33,193 nucleotides of DNA from a virus. Of the stretch, positions 24,685 to 31,815 are shown one piece after another. The stretch is from positions 1 through 33,193 of the IMG/VR virus record IMGVR_UViG_3300020453_000406; one strand, given 5' to 3'. Position 1 is the first letter of the stretch, and every line of letters starts with the position of its first letter. The position numbers were made by a program, and so were the translations under genes. Under the pieces are notes generated by a model. It did no database searches. It was not told where the DNA came from and saw only the letters and a program-made list of their open reading frames with translations.

Positions 24685-27600
24685 TTATCCTACCAGACTG
24701 TAGATGGATTTGATGATAAGAGTCTCAGTGTTCATAGAGTCTGTTGAATCAAAAACAGGAACAGTATTTTGAGCACCACCAGATGCTGCAGATTGTGGTG
24801 TTGCACCTGGTGGTACTTGTCTACCATTTTGTGCAGCAGTGGTGACAACAGAAGTAGATGGTTGTCTTGGTCCAGGTGAAACTCTAGTGGTTTGTGATGG
24901 AGAAATTGCAGATGATGGTGATGTAACTGTCTCCTTTGGAGACACTACCTGTGCTTGTTGACTCTTGAACTTACTCTCTGCTACCAGATATTTTTGTAAT
25001 TGAAATTGTAGTTTTGATGTAACTCTTGCACCATCAACACTAGTGCCTACTTGTGCTGAAAGAAATCTACTTCTCTGACTCTCAGACATACTTTGGAAGA
25101 CACCAAAATTAGATGCATCTACACCCTCTGCTGATTTAAACTCAGCAGGAGATGAAGGTTGAGAAACAGGTCCTCCTGATGTTTGTGGAGCAGAACCAGA
25201 TAAAAATGATTTAATTTTTGATCTCATTTGATCACCACCCTTGGACTTCACTTGTTGTGTAGACCAAAATCCACCAGGGTGACTATAAGGACCAGGGGTG
25301 AGGGAGTCTAGGTCCCATCTCTGCACTGGTGGAGGAAGTTTGCCAGTCTTTACAGCATATCTTTCCCACTCACCATGAGTCATTACATTCTTATCAACAT
25401 CACCAGCAGTCTGACCATATGCTCTCATCAATCCAGCTGCTTCTTTTGCCATGGCAGTTGTTTGAGCATTGGTAAGAGGACTTTCTGCCCATCCTTTTTT
25501 GTCATCATAATATCTTGGTGTCATTCCTGTATGACCCAAAGCAGCAGCAGATAATCCTACTGAATTTGTATTGGCACCTTTTGTATGTGAATTCTTATCT
25601 ACACCATAATTAACACCAGCAGTCATTGGTTTGCCAGCACCATTGAATACCTGATGATACTTACTTGAGTTTCCATTATGAAAACCACCAGTCCAATGTA
25701 AAAATATTTTTCTATTCTTAGGATCTCTAGGACTCCCTGCTGTTCCTCCTACAATACCACCATTTGAAAAACCAAGTATTTGTCTACCCTTGGTCATAGC
25801 CCAATCCAAACCTTTTTCAAGCATGGATCTATTGTCAACAGCAGGTTCTGATGATACTTTTTTTGTGGTAGGAGTGACAGAACTCTTTATTGGACTTGGA
25901 AGATTTGGAACAATGCCATACTCTCTCATCACTGACTCAATCTTACCAGGATATACTGAGTGTGGATTGTATCCTTCAGCAGCAATATTTCTGATGGCTT
26001 CACTTGGTGTTTTGGCAGAACCATAATATTGCTTCCAGAGTTTAACTCTGTACTTAACAGACTCATCAAAACTCTTGAACTTAATAGCAGTATGTTTTCC
26101 CTCAATAGGATCAATATAATCATATTTTCTTGATGCAGGATATGATGGAGGAGCATCCTGACCAAACAAATTAAATGCTTCCTTTGCAAGCATTGACTTA
26201 CCAAAGTTGCTCTCCTCTACTGCTTGTGCAGCAACAACTTCTGGGAATGGATCACCATACTTCTTAGCAGATTTGTATATTTGAGCAAAAAATTGTCCAA
26301 AAGAATCACTTGGTTTTTCATAGTTTGGATAACCAGGAACAGGACTTTTATAACTTAGATTGGAACCATATCCAACCATACCACCACCTTGCATACCAGT
26401 TACTGTGCCTTGCTTAGGAACATTTGTTCCACCACCTTCCTTGTTCATTGAAAGTAGTTTATTAGCACCATGATACTGAACAGCAGGTTTGCTCATTACA
26501 ATCTCACCAGGTTGCAATGCAACCATCTGAGTGTCAGCGCCCATGCCCCTCACTTTCTGTCCTGTGTTGCCACTAACCTTACCACCCTCTGACATGGTTT
26601 GGACATTCACATCTCCAACATTAGTGGTGTTGTTAAGAACCACACCACCACCTTCAAGTCCTTGAGCAGGTGTGCTCTTTGGTGGGGGTGGTTTCTGTTG
26701 ATTCTGAGGTAAGGTATTGAATGGATCAAAGAGTGGAATCTCAGGTATCTTTGGTATCTGAATTTGTGGCGCTTGATCTGGTATGTTGTTCAGAGGATTT
26801 TGTCCAAAGAGTTTCAAGACATCATTAATTCTATCTTCAATAAAATTAAAGGCACCATAGATTGGACCAATAACAAAGTTGCTTATTGGTTTAAGAATCC
26901 AAAAATTAAATTCATTGATAAATCCATTGATTGCTCTGATAATACCATTGAAAAATTCAAGAACACTATTGAAAGCGTCAATCAATGGTTGTAAAAATTT
27001 CTTAGGATTTTGAAGTAATTTAAGAAGAAACAGAAGAGCACCACCAAGAAGAATATTCTTGAAGAAATCCATGATCATGTCAAAGATACCCTTGACAGGT
27101 TTGACCACTTTCTTATTGATACTCTTATCAGTTTTATCTGCCCCTTTGTCCTCTAACTTTGCCTCTCTTGCTTTTCTTTTTTCTCTTGCCTCTAAAGTAT
27201 CTTCTTTCTGTTCTTCTTCTTTGTCAAGTCTGAATTGATTCTTGAGAGTCTCTAAGATACTCTTTAAATTTTCCTCAAGGTCAGTGAGTTTAAGAGATAC
27301 TTCATCAATACCTTTCTTGACGTCCTCCTGCTGATCCTCCTCCTTCTCTTCTTGTTGAGGAGTAGCAGTTCCTGGAAGTAAAAGTTGTGGTGAAACTTTT
27401 TCTTTAGTTTCCTTTGCTGTGTTTTGAGCAGTCTTGAGAAACTTTTCTTGTGATATTCTAGTGTCTTTTATATCTTGTTTTTTCTCTTCAGTTTTTTCTT
27501 TTGCCTTCTCTTGCTCAGCAAAAAATTTCTTTGCGTCAATCTTTGATTGTTCCTGACTCTCAGGTATCTTTATCTTCTTTATTCTAACAAACTCTTTTGT

Positions 27601-27783
27601 AAGAATTTCTATATCACCACTATCAACATCGCTGCCACTCATTCTAGCAGCAGCAATCTTCTCTCTTATTAGTGTTTTATATGTGCCAAAGTCAATGTCA
27701 CTTCCATCACTGATGCCAAGATAATCGCGCAAGATACCCTGATCAACTTCCTTGTTTACATCTGTTTGGGAATCAGTTGCCAT
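24685..27783 (-). CDS. Tape-measure-like tail protein with glucosaminidase and amidase domains (1032 aa)
   Basis: Residues 1-225 are charged and helical. A membrane segment lies at about 241-255 (KNILLGGALLFLLK), followed by further hydrophobic helices to about 325. Residues about 375-470 form a Gly-rich linker with the tape-measure-type motif GADTQMVALQPGEIVMSKP. Residues about 490-625 are a FlgJ-like glucosaminidase domain (AQAVEESNFGKS with Glu ~523/524; AFNLFG 536-541). Residues about 690-830 are an amidase_2-like domain (FLHWTGG with His 696; MTHGEW with His 803; RWDLD ~822-826). Its position directly after gp26 and the frameshift ORF is the classical place of a tape measure. It shares the membrane motif with the 1132-aa protein. 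Confidence 0.85.
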   Translation of the reverse strand: MATDSQTDVNKEVDQGILRDYLGISDGSDIDFGTYKTLIREKIAAARMSGSDVDSGDIEILTKEFVRIKKIKIPESQEQSKIDAKKFFAEQEKAKEKTEEKKQDIKDTRISQEKFLKTAQNTAKETKEKVSPQLLLPGTATPQQEEKEEDQQEDVKKGIDEVSLKLTDLEENLKSILETLKNQFRLDKEEEQKEDTLEAREKRKAREAKLEDKGADKTDKSINKKVVKPVKGIFDMIMDFFKNILLGGALLFLLKLLQNPKKFLQPLIDAFNSVLEFFNGIIRAINGFINEFNFWILKPISNFVIGPIYGAFNFIEDRINDVLKLFGQNPLNNIPDQAPQIQIPKIPEIPLFDPFNTLPQNQQKPPPPKSTPAQGLEGGGVVLNNTTNVGDVNVQTMSEGGKVSGNTGQKVRGMGADTQMVALQPGEIVMSKPAVQYHGANKLLSMNKEGGGTNVPKQGTVTGMQGGGMVGYGSNLSYKSPVPGYPNYEKPSDSFGQFFAQIYKSAKKYGDPFPEVVAAQAVEESNFGKSMLAKEAFNLFGQDAPPSYPASRKYDYIDPIEGKHTAIKFKSFDESVKYRVKLWKQYYGSAKTPSEAIRNIAAEGYNPHSVYPGKIESVMREYGIVPNLPSPIKSSVTPTTKKVSSEPAVDNRSMLEKGLDWAMTKGRQILGFSNGGIVGGTAGSPRDPKNRKIFLHWTGGFHNGNSSKYHQVFNGAGKPMTAGVNYGVDKNSHTKGANTNSVGLSAAALGHTGMTPRYYDDKKGWAESPLTNAQTTAMAKEAAGLMRAYGQTAGDVDKNVMTHGEWERYAVKTGKLPPPVQRWDLDSLTPGPYSHPGGFWSTQQVKSKGGDQMRSKIKSFLSGSAPQTSGGPVSQPSSPAEFKSAEGVDASNFGVFQSMSESQRSRFLSAQVGTSVDGARVTSKLQFQLQKYLVAESKFKSQQAQVVSPKETVTSPSSAISPSQTTRVSPGPRQPSTSVVTTAAQNGRQVPPGATPQSAASGGAQNTVPVFDSTDSMNTETLIIKSIYSLVG

Positions 27784-27953
27784 TACTTTTTCTTTGCCTT
27801 TTCCTCTTCTTCTTTAAGATGTTGCTCAAGTAAAATAGTATATACTTCCCTCTCCCAAGGGATCAAATTTTCAATCTCAGTCAATGAGTATTTATGGTAC
27901 TGCATCAAGGCAAAATTTAGTTTATAGTATGACATCATATCCATATGTGCCAT
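27783..27953 (-). CDS. Small tail-assembly chaperone extension ORF in the -1 frame of gp26 (56 aa)
   Basis: The frame reads MAHMDMMSYYKLNFALMQYH, KYSLTEIENLIPWEREVYTI, LLEQHLKEEEEKAKKK. Its 'YKLNFALMQYHKYSLTEIENLIPWE' pattern and length recall the T/E' parts of tail-assembly chaperones. It is in the -1 frame relative to gp26 and is open upstream through the slippery site at 27962-27968. It has no useful Shine-Dalgarno: the only AGGG touches the ATG. It is therefore probably made mainly as a C-terminal extension of gp26 (about 296 aa). Its TAA overlaps the start of the tape-measure-like gene (TAATG). If made alone it would begin at 27953. Confidence 0.75.
   Translation of the reverse strand: MAHMDMMSYYKLNFALMQYHKYSLTEIENLIPWEREVYTILLEQHLKEEEEKAKKK
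27889..27896 (-). promoter_or_regulatory. Possible internal late promoter (CATAAATA)
   Basis: CATAAATA on the minus strand, about 105 nt before the tape-measure-like gene start and inside the 56-aa ORF. It matches 7 of 8 bases of the late consensus, but in AT-rich coding sequence it could be chance. Confidence 0.3.
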
Positions 27954-27955
27954 CC

Positions 27956-28672
27956 CTATGCGAAAAAACTTGAGAGTCCCTCCAATGTGACTTTGTTCTT
28001 CTTTTTTGTCTTTGGATTTTTCACATCAATAGTGTGAGAAAGTTTTGGCATTGTGCTAAAGAACTTCTCAATCTCTTTGAACTGCGTTGAGTTTAACTGC
28101 TCAAGAAATTCCTTTACCTCTTGAGGACTTACATCACCTGTAGACCATACCTCATCACTATCATAGATTTTATCAATACAAGTTCCAATCAGATCAAATG
28201 ATTGATCAAGATCTGGGTCTTCAAATTCAAAATTGTTTCTGATAAACTGATCAAGAGATGGATACTTCATATCCATGAAGTAAGTATCATCAAGTTTAAC
28301 AGTCTTTGTATGATTTTCATCTGTGATAACTTGAATGTCATCAAGATTGATTGACACCTTTACTTCAGTCTCACCATCATCTGGACAGACAATGTTTACA
28401 TCCACAACCTCTCCTACAGACTTCCCTCTGATATTCAAGAAGAGATATTCAATATCAAAAGTTGGTAGTTGGTCAACCTTAACATCCTTTGTCAAGATAC
28501 AATCACTGATGACTGCTTTGATTGCTGAAGTAATTTGCTGTGAGTCCTCTGACTCAAGTGCAATCACAAGTAGTTTTTCTTCCTTAACAAGGAAAGGTCT
28601 ATAACTAATTGTTTTTCCTGAAGAAGGCAAATCCAACTCAAATGTTGGTGTTACAATTTTTGGTAAAGGCAT
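27956..28672 (-). CDS. 26: gp26-like baseplate hub / tail-assembly chaperone protein (238 aa)
   Basis: MPLPKIVTPTFELDLPSSGK, ISYRPFLVKEEKLLVIALES, SAIKAVISDCIL and LPTFDIEYLFLNIRGKSVGE are characteristic of the T4 baseplate protein family that contains gp26 ('RPF.VKEEK.L..A.E', 'FD.EYLF..IR.KS.GE'). Its length is near that of T4 gp26 (208 aa). The middle is acidic with beta strands (EVKVSINLDDIQVI), and the C-terminus is helical and basic (EFLEQLNSTQFKEIEKFFST, KNPKTKKKNKVTLEG). It lies between the gp54-like gene and the tape-measure-like gene and ends at a probable frameshift site, so I infer a tail-assembly chaperone role as well. CTAAATA and an AGGA ribosome site lie upstream. Confidence 0.85.
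   Translation of the reverse strand: MPLPKIVTPTFELDLPSSGKTISYRPFLVKEEKLLVIALESEDSQQITSAIKAVISDCILTKDVKVDQLPTFDIEYLFLNIRGKSVGEVVDVNIVCPDDGETEVKVSINLDDIQVITDENHTKTVKLDDTYFMDMKYPSLDQFIRNNFEFEDPDLDQSFDLIGTCIDKIYDSDEVWSTGDVSPQEVKEFLEQLNSTQFKEIEKFFSTMPKLSHTIDVKNPKTKKKNKVTLEGLSSFFA
27962..27983 (-). promoter_or_regulatory. Probable programmed -1 frameshift site at the end of gp26
   Basis: On the minus strand, SD-like GGAGGG (27983-27978), a 9-nt spacer, then the heptamer T TTT TTC (27968-27962) in the gp26 frame (AGT TTT TTC GCA TAG). A -1 slip gives TTT TTT CGC ATA GGG ATG and runs into the 56-aa ORF. The layout resembles the dnaX frameshift site, which has an SD-like element about 10 nt upstream. 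No strong downstream hairpin is obvious. Confidence 0.75.
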
Positions 28673-28699
28673 AATATCCTATAAAAAAATCAGTGTGAA

Positions 28700-28706
28700 T
28701 ATTTAG
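28700..28706 (-). promoter_or_regulatory. Possible late promoter (CTAAATA) for gp26
   Basis: CTAAATA on the minus strand, 28 nt before the gp26 ATG and overlapping the TAA stop of the gp54-like gene. It resembles a late-promoter variant of T4-like phages; a matching first base is missing. Confidence 0.4.
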
Positions 28707-29509
28707 GCAGTATTTTGTTGCATAAAATTAAGTTCTGGATTAACCTTTCCATCACCTGGTTTGAAGTTAAGGAAGTTCTGAGACAGAAGAGAATTGAATA
28801 AGGTGGGTACAGGACTTTGTTCTTCTTGTTTCTTCTCAGTGTCAATGGTTGCTGGATTGTATGGTTCAGTCACATATCTGACAAATGAGAAGTTCACTGT
28901 TAGTTTGAGAAGATCAGTTGCACCATAACTGATGTCCATTGGGTTCATGGAGATAGGAAATCCCTGAATTAAAGTGTATTTGATACTTTGTTTTGTTGTA
29001 ACATCTCTTTCAAATTTATATAATTCAATTAGATTTTGAGATCTATAACCTTTACCCAGTTCACCAGGATCAGAATCAGGATAACTCATCCTAAATCCAT
29101 TCCTAAAGTTTTTATAACTTTCATTACTTCCTCTATCACCAATCTGTTTTCCAGCAATATAGTCCATCCATCCCTCAAAGAAGTGAAGGGTCTTATAGTC
29201 AGGATCAACAATCATTGACACAGACATCGTCTCATCATACATCCTCCTATATGCCATCTTTTCAGTGACACCCATGAAGTCTGATGTCACATCATGAGTG
29301 GCAAATGAAGATCCAGGAAGAGTGGCATCAGTGCAAGAAATATTAATTCTTTCTTTCAGATTTGCATCAACCAGTACATTTTTTTTCTGACCAATGTAAG
29401 TTGATACAGCTCCAGGTAAATTAATAGACAGAAAGTATTGTGAAGTTGTTGCATTGTGCAGCAACTTTTGTCTCAAACTATCTGTAGTGTACCTTGATAT
29501 CCCTGCCAT
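28703..29509 (-). CDS. Baseplate-tail tube junction protein, gp54-like tube fold (268 aa)
   Basis: The protein resembles the tail-tube fold shared by T4 gp19, gp48 and gp54. It has an N-terminal helix (YTTDSLRQKLL), strands (TSQYFLSINLPG, RINISCTDATLPGSSFATHD), a typical strand-helix (ETMSVSMIVDPDYKTLHFFE, GWMDYI, residues 93-118) and C-terminal strands (YTLIQGFPISMNP, LLKLTVNFSFVRYVTEP). gp48 is recognised separately on the opposite strand, so this is best read as the gp54 counterpart (tail tube initiator). T4 gp54 is 320 aa, so it is somewhat shorter. It is the first gene of the minus-strand run, and no late octamer or clear SD precedes its ATG. Confidence in the fold is good, in the exact name moderate. 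Confidence 0.65.
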   Translation of the reverse strand: MAGISRYTTDSLRQKLLHNATTSQYFLSINLPGAVSTYIGQKKNVLVDANLKERINISCTDATLPGSSFATHDVTSDFMGVTEKMAYRRMYDETMSVSMIVDPDYKTLHFFEGWMDYIAGKQIGDRGSNESYKNFRNGFRMSYPDSDPGELGKGYRSQNLIELYKFERDVTTKQSIKYTLIQGFPISMNPMDISYGATDLLKLTVNFSFVRYVTEPYNPATIDTEKKQEEQSPVPTLFNSLLSQNFLNFKPGDGKVNPELNFMQQNTA

Positions 29510-29510
29510 C

Positions 29511-29518
29511 TATAAATA
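29511..29518 (+). promoter_or_regulatory. T4-type late promoter (perfect TATAAATA) for gp4
   Basis: Exact TATAAATA on the plus strand in the short divergent gap between the gp54-like gene and gp4. Transcription would start near 29524-29526, so a start codon at 29494 or 29521 could not be on this transcript. Confidence 0.85.
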
Positions 29519-29547
29519 AGATGATTACCATACTATGTAGACAGAAA

Positions 29548-30036
29548 GTGGGGCAATCTATAAAGACAAAATATAAACCCACCAACCCAGACAAATACAT
29601 GGGCAATCCTAACAATATTATTTGTAGGAGTTCATGGGAAAGAAGGTTCTGCAAGGAGTGTGATACTAATCCTAGCATAAAAAAGTGGGCAAGTGAAGAG
29701 TTCTCAATCCCATATGTATCACCTGCTGATGGTAAGGTTCATAGGTACTATCCAGACTTCTTAATTGAGAAGACTGATGGCAAGAGATATATCATAGAGA
29801 TAAAACCTGACAAACAAACCAAACCACCTGAGAAGAAAAGTAGAGTCACCAAGTCATACCTATATGAATGTGCAACTTTTGAGATAAATAAAGCCAAGTG
29901 GAAAGCAGCGTCAGAGTTTGCCAAAGATAATGGTATTGAGTTTCAGATAATGACGGAGAATCAAATCTTCCCAGAAAAACATCATACTAGGAAGAACTAT
30001 GGAACAAGAGGAGTATCTAGAAAGCGCAGAAAATAG
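29548..30036 (+). CDS. 4: Head completion protein gp4 (162 aa from GTG)
   Basis: KYKPTNPDKYMGNPNNIICR, SSWERRFCKECDTNPSIKKW and ASEEFSIPYVSPADGKVHRY match the T4 gp4 family of head completion proteins, which fix full heads before tail joining and look like PD-(D/E)XK nucleases. The expected residues are present: WE (30-31), PD (69-70) and EIK (84-86). The C-terminus is basic (TRKNYGTRGVSRKRRK). I chose GTG at 29548 because the late promoter at 29511 would start transcripts after the upstream ATG at 29521, and family members begin just before the 'YKP.NP.KY.G' motif. T4 gp4 is about 150 aa. It overlaps the next gene by 38 nt. Confidence 0.85.
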   Translation: MGQSIKTKYKPTNPDKYMGNPNNIICRSSWERRFCKECDTNPSIKKWASEEFSIPYVSPADGKVHRYYPDFLIEKTDGKRYIIEIKPDKQTKPPEKKSRVTKSYLYECATFEINKAKWKAASEFAKDNGIEFQIMTENQIFPEKHHTRKNYGTRGVSRKRRK

Positions 30037-30376
30037 ATTAGAATATTTGGTAGATGATATCATCAACAAATCAACTGCTGATGATAGAATGATGTCTCTT
30101 CTTGAAGTGCTTACAGAAACTGATGTTGTTCCTGATGTTGGAAGGTACTACACCTTTGTGTATCAACCAAAGACACCCAGAATTAGATATGATCAAAACC
30201 CACTGATTGCTTGTGTATCAGTAGATAGATGGGGATTTAGGGGATTGAATTATCATTGGGGTAAGTTTAGAAACTATACCTGGAATGAAGTTGTGGGTAA
30301 TTTGCATGTGATATACCCACTTGAATTAAGGGATGCAAGATCTATTCCTTTTCAACATTTCCTAATAAATACTTAA
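29999..30376 (+). CDS. Conserved hypothetical protein (125 aa)
   Basis: The N-terminal ~45 residues are helical and acidic (EYLESAENRLEYLVDDIINK, MMSLLEVLTETD). The rest is a compact aromatic domain (VGRYYTFVYQPKTPRIRYDQ, NPLIACVSVDRWGFRGLNYH, WGKFRNYTWNEVVGNLHVIY). The 'YYTFVY.PKTP.I.YDQ.PL' and 'WGFRG.N.HWG..RNYTW' motifs are familiar from marine T4-like phages, where the protein sits next to gp4 and gp48. I do not know its role; head-tail joining or DNA packaging is possible from position only. An SD-like AGGA precedes the ATG. The start lies inside the end of gp4, which suggests coupling. Confidence 0.7.
   Translation: MEQEEYLESAENRLEYLVDDIINKSTADDRMMSLLEVLTETDVVPDVGRYYTFVYQPKTPRIRYDQNPLIACVSVDRWGFRGLNYHWGKFRNYTWNEVVGNLHVIYPLELRDARSIPFQHFLINT
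30364..30371 (+). promoter_or_regulatory. Possible late promoter (AATAAATA) for gp48
   Basis: AATAAATA, 7 of 8 bases of the late consensus, 20 nt before the gp48 ATG and overlapping the last codons of the 125-aa gene. An AAGGA ribosome site follows. Confidence 0.45.
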
Positions 30377-30391
30377 ATGCAAGGATGATCA

Positions 30392-31813
30392 ATGCCATCT
30401 AACAATAACAATACTAATTGGAAGAAAAAAAGTGGTAGTGACACCATCTATGAGACTGACTTGCCTTTTAATAAATATGATGATCCCAACAACCCTATTG
30501 ATAAAAAGAAAGGAATTGTCATATCAAGATTCAATGTAGTGGATGGAGAGATTCAACTCTTTGAAAAGAAAGGTTCTACAGAAACATTAATGTCAACCAT
30601 CAAGGCAGATGGTTCTCAAAGATTTGATTCTGGCGATCTTTATACAACTTACTTTGATGCAGATCCTTCAAACGATAGAGGTAAACAACTTAATCAAGTT
30701 CTGGAATTAACTAAAAACCAGGCAGTGATCAAAGCAAAAGAAGAATTAAGTCCACAAGATTTTTCTGATGTTTACGAAAATTCTGAAACATATAAATCTG
30801 TTAGTAATGATTCACAAACAGATCCTGACACTCCAGATGTTTCACCTCCACCTGATAATTATAGAGACCCAGCACAAACAGGCAAAGCAATACCTGAAGG
30901 GAAGTCTGTACTCAGATATCCTGTATCAGTTCCTGAACTTGGATATGATTTCATCAGAATTACTGCATATGAATACACTGCTGGTGGAAGACAAGCACTG
31001 ACATTAAAGAATAAATTAAGTGCAAAGAAAAGAATTGTAAGAGATGCAACTAAAAAGGAGACAGTGATTCTCCCCATGCAACCTAACTTCTCTGAATCAA
31101 ATGCTGTAAGTTGGGGAGGTGACAACCTCAATCCACTTCAAGCTGTATTAGGTAGAGCTGCTATGGGTGGTATAGAAGGAATAGGAAATATTGCCAACCC
31201 TAGTGTAGCGCTAGAAAAGATGGGGGATGCTCTAAAAGATGTAGGTACAGATCTTCAGGCAATGTTTAATGACCCTATGGCTGAAGCAGGATTGATTGCA
31301 TACTTTGCTGGTCAAGCAGTTGGTGCAAACATCCTTGGCAGAACTGCAGGTGTAACACTCAATCCCAATCTTGAACTTCTCTTCAAAGGTCCTAACCTAC
31401 GTACCTTTAATTTTAATTTTAGATTTACTCCAAGGTCACCAAAGGAAGCAAAAGAAGTAAAAGAAATAATCAGAGTTTTCAAAAAGAATATGGCAGTACA
31501 GAGATCTACCTCCAACCTATTCCTTTTGACACCTAGAGTATTCACTTTGGAGTACGTATATAATGCTGAAGGTAATGATGGTGGAAAAATACATCCATAT
31601 TTGAATATATTCAAACCCATGGCAATGACTAATCTGAATGTGAATTATACACCAGATGGAACTTACATGACATACAATGATGGTGGTTCACTTACAGCAT
31701 ATGATTTACAGATGAGTTTTGGTGAACTTGAACCAATCTATGCTGATGAGTTTGATGATCCAGATGATGCTGCTGTTGGACCATACGTTGATCACAGAAA
31801 CATGGGTTACTAA
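30392..31813 (+). CDS. 48: Baseplate tail tube cap gp48 (473 aa)
   Basis: The last ~126 residues match gp48: RSPKEAKEVKEIIRVFKKNM (from residue 348), LFLLTPRVFTLEYVY, GGKIHPYLNIFKPMAMTNLN, VNYTPDGTYMTYNDGG and LTAYDLQMSFGELEPIY, ending at the conserved GY. T4 gp48 caps the tube-facing side of the baseplate and starts the tail tube with gp54. The N-terminal half is polar and low-complexity (NNNNTNWKKKSGSDTIYETD, PDTPDVSPPPDN) and longer than in T4 (364 aa). The central Ala/Gly-rich part (GRAAMGGIEGIGNIANPSVA) is a likely helical hairpin. It is followed, 2 nt later, by gp53. Confidence 0.85.
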   Translation: MPSNNNNTNWKKKSGSDTIYETDLPFNKYDDPNNPIDKKKGIVISRFNVVDGEIQLFEKKGSTETLMSTIKADGSQRFDSGDLYTTYFDADPSNDRGKQLNQVLELTKNQAVIKAKEELSPQDFSDVYENSETYKSVSNDSQTDPDTPDVSPPPDNYRDPAQTGKAIPEGKSVLRYPVSVPELGYDFIRITAYEYTAGGRQALTLKNKLSAKKRIVRDATKKETVILPMQPNFSESNAVSWGGDNLNPLQAVLGRAAMGGIEGIGNIANPSVALEKMGDALKDVGTDLQAMFNDPMAEAGLIAYFAGQAVGANILGRTAGVTLNPNLELLFKGPNLRTFNFNFRFTPRSPKEAKEVKEIIRVFKKNMAVQRSTSNLFLLTPRVFTLEYVYNAEGNDGGKIHPYLNIFKPMAMTNLNVNYTPDGTYMTYNDGGSLTAYDLQMSFGELEPIYADEFDDPDDAAVGPYVDHRNMGY

Positions 31814-31815
31814 AA

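Noticed and set aside
29494-29547. Upstream TTG (29494) and ATG (29521) starts for gp4
   Set aside because: Both lie before the expected transcript start of the late promoter at 29511, and the added residues are outside family homology.
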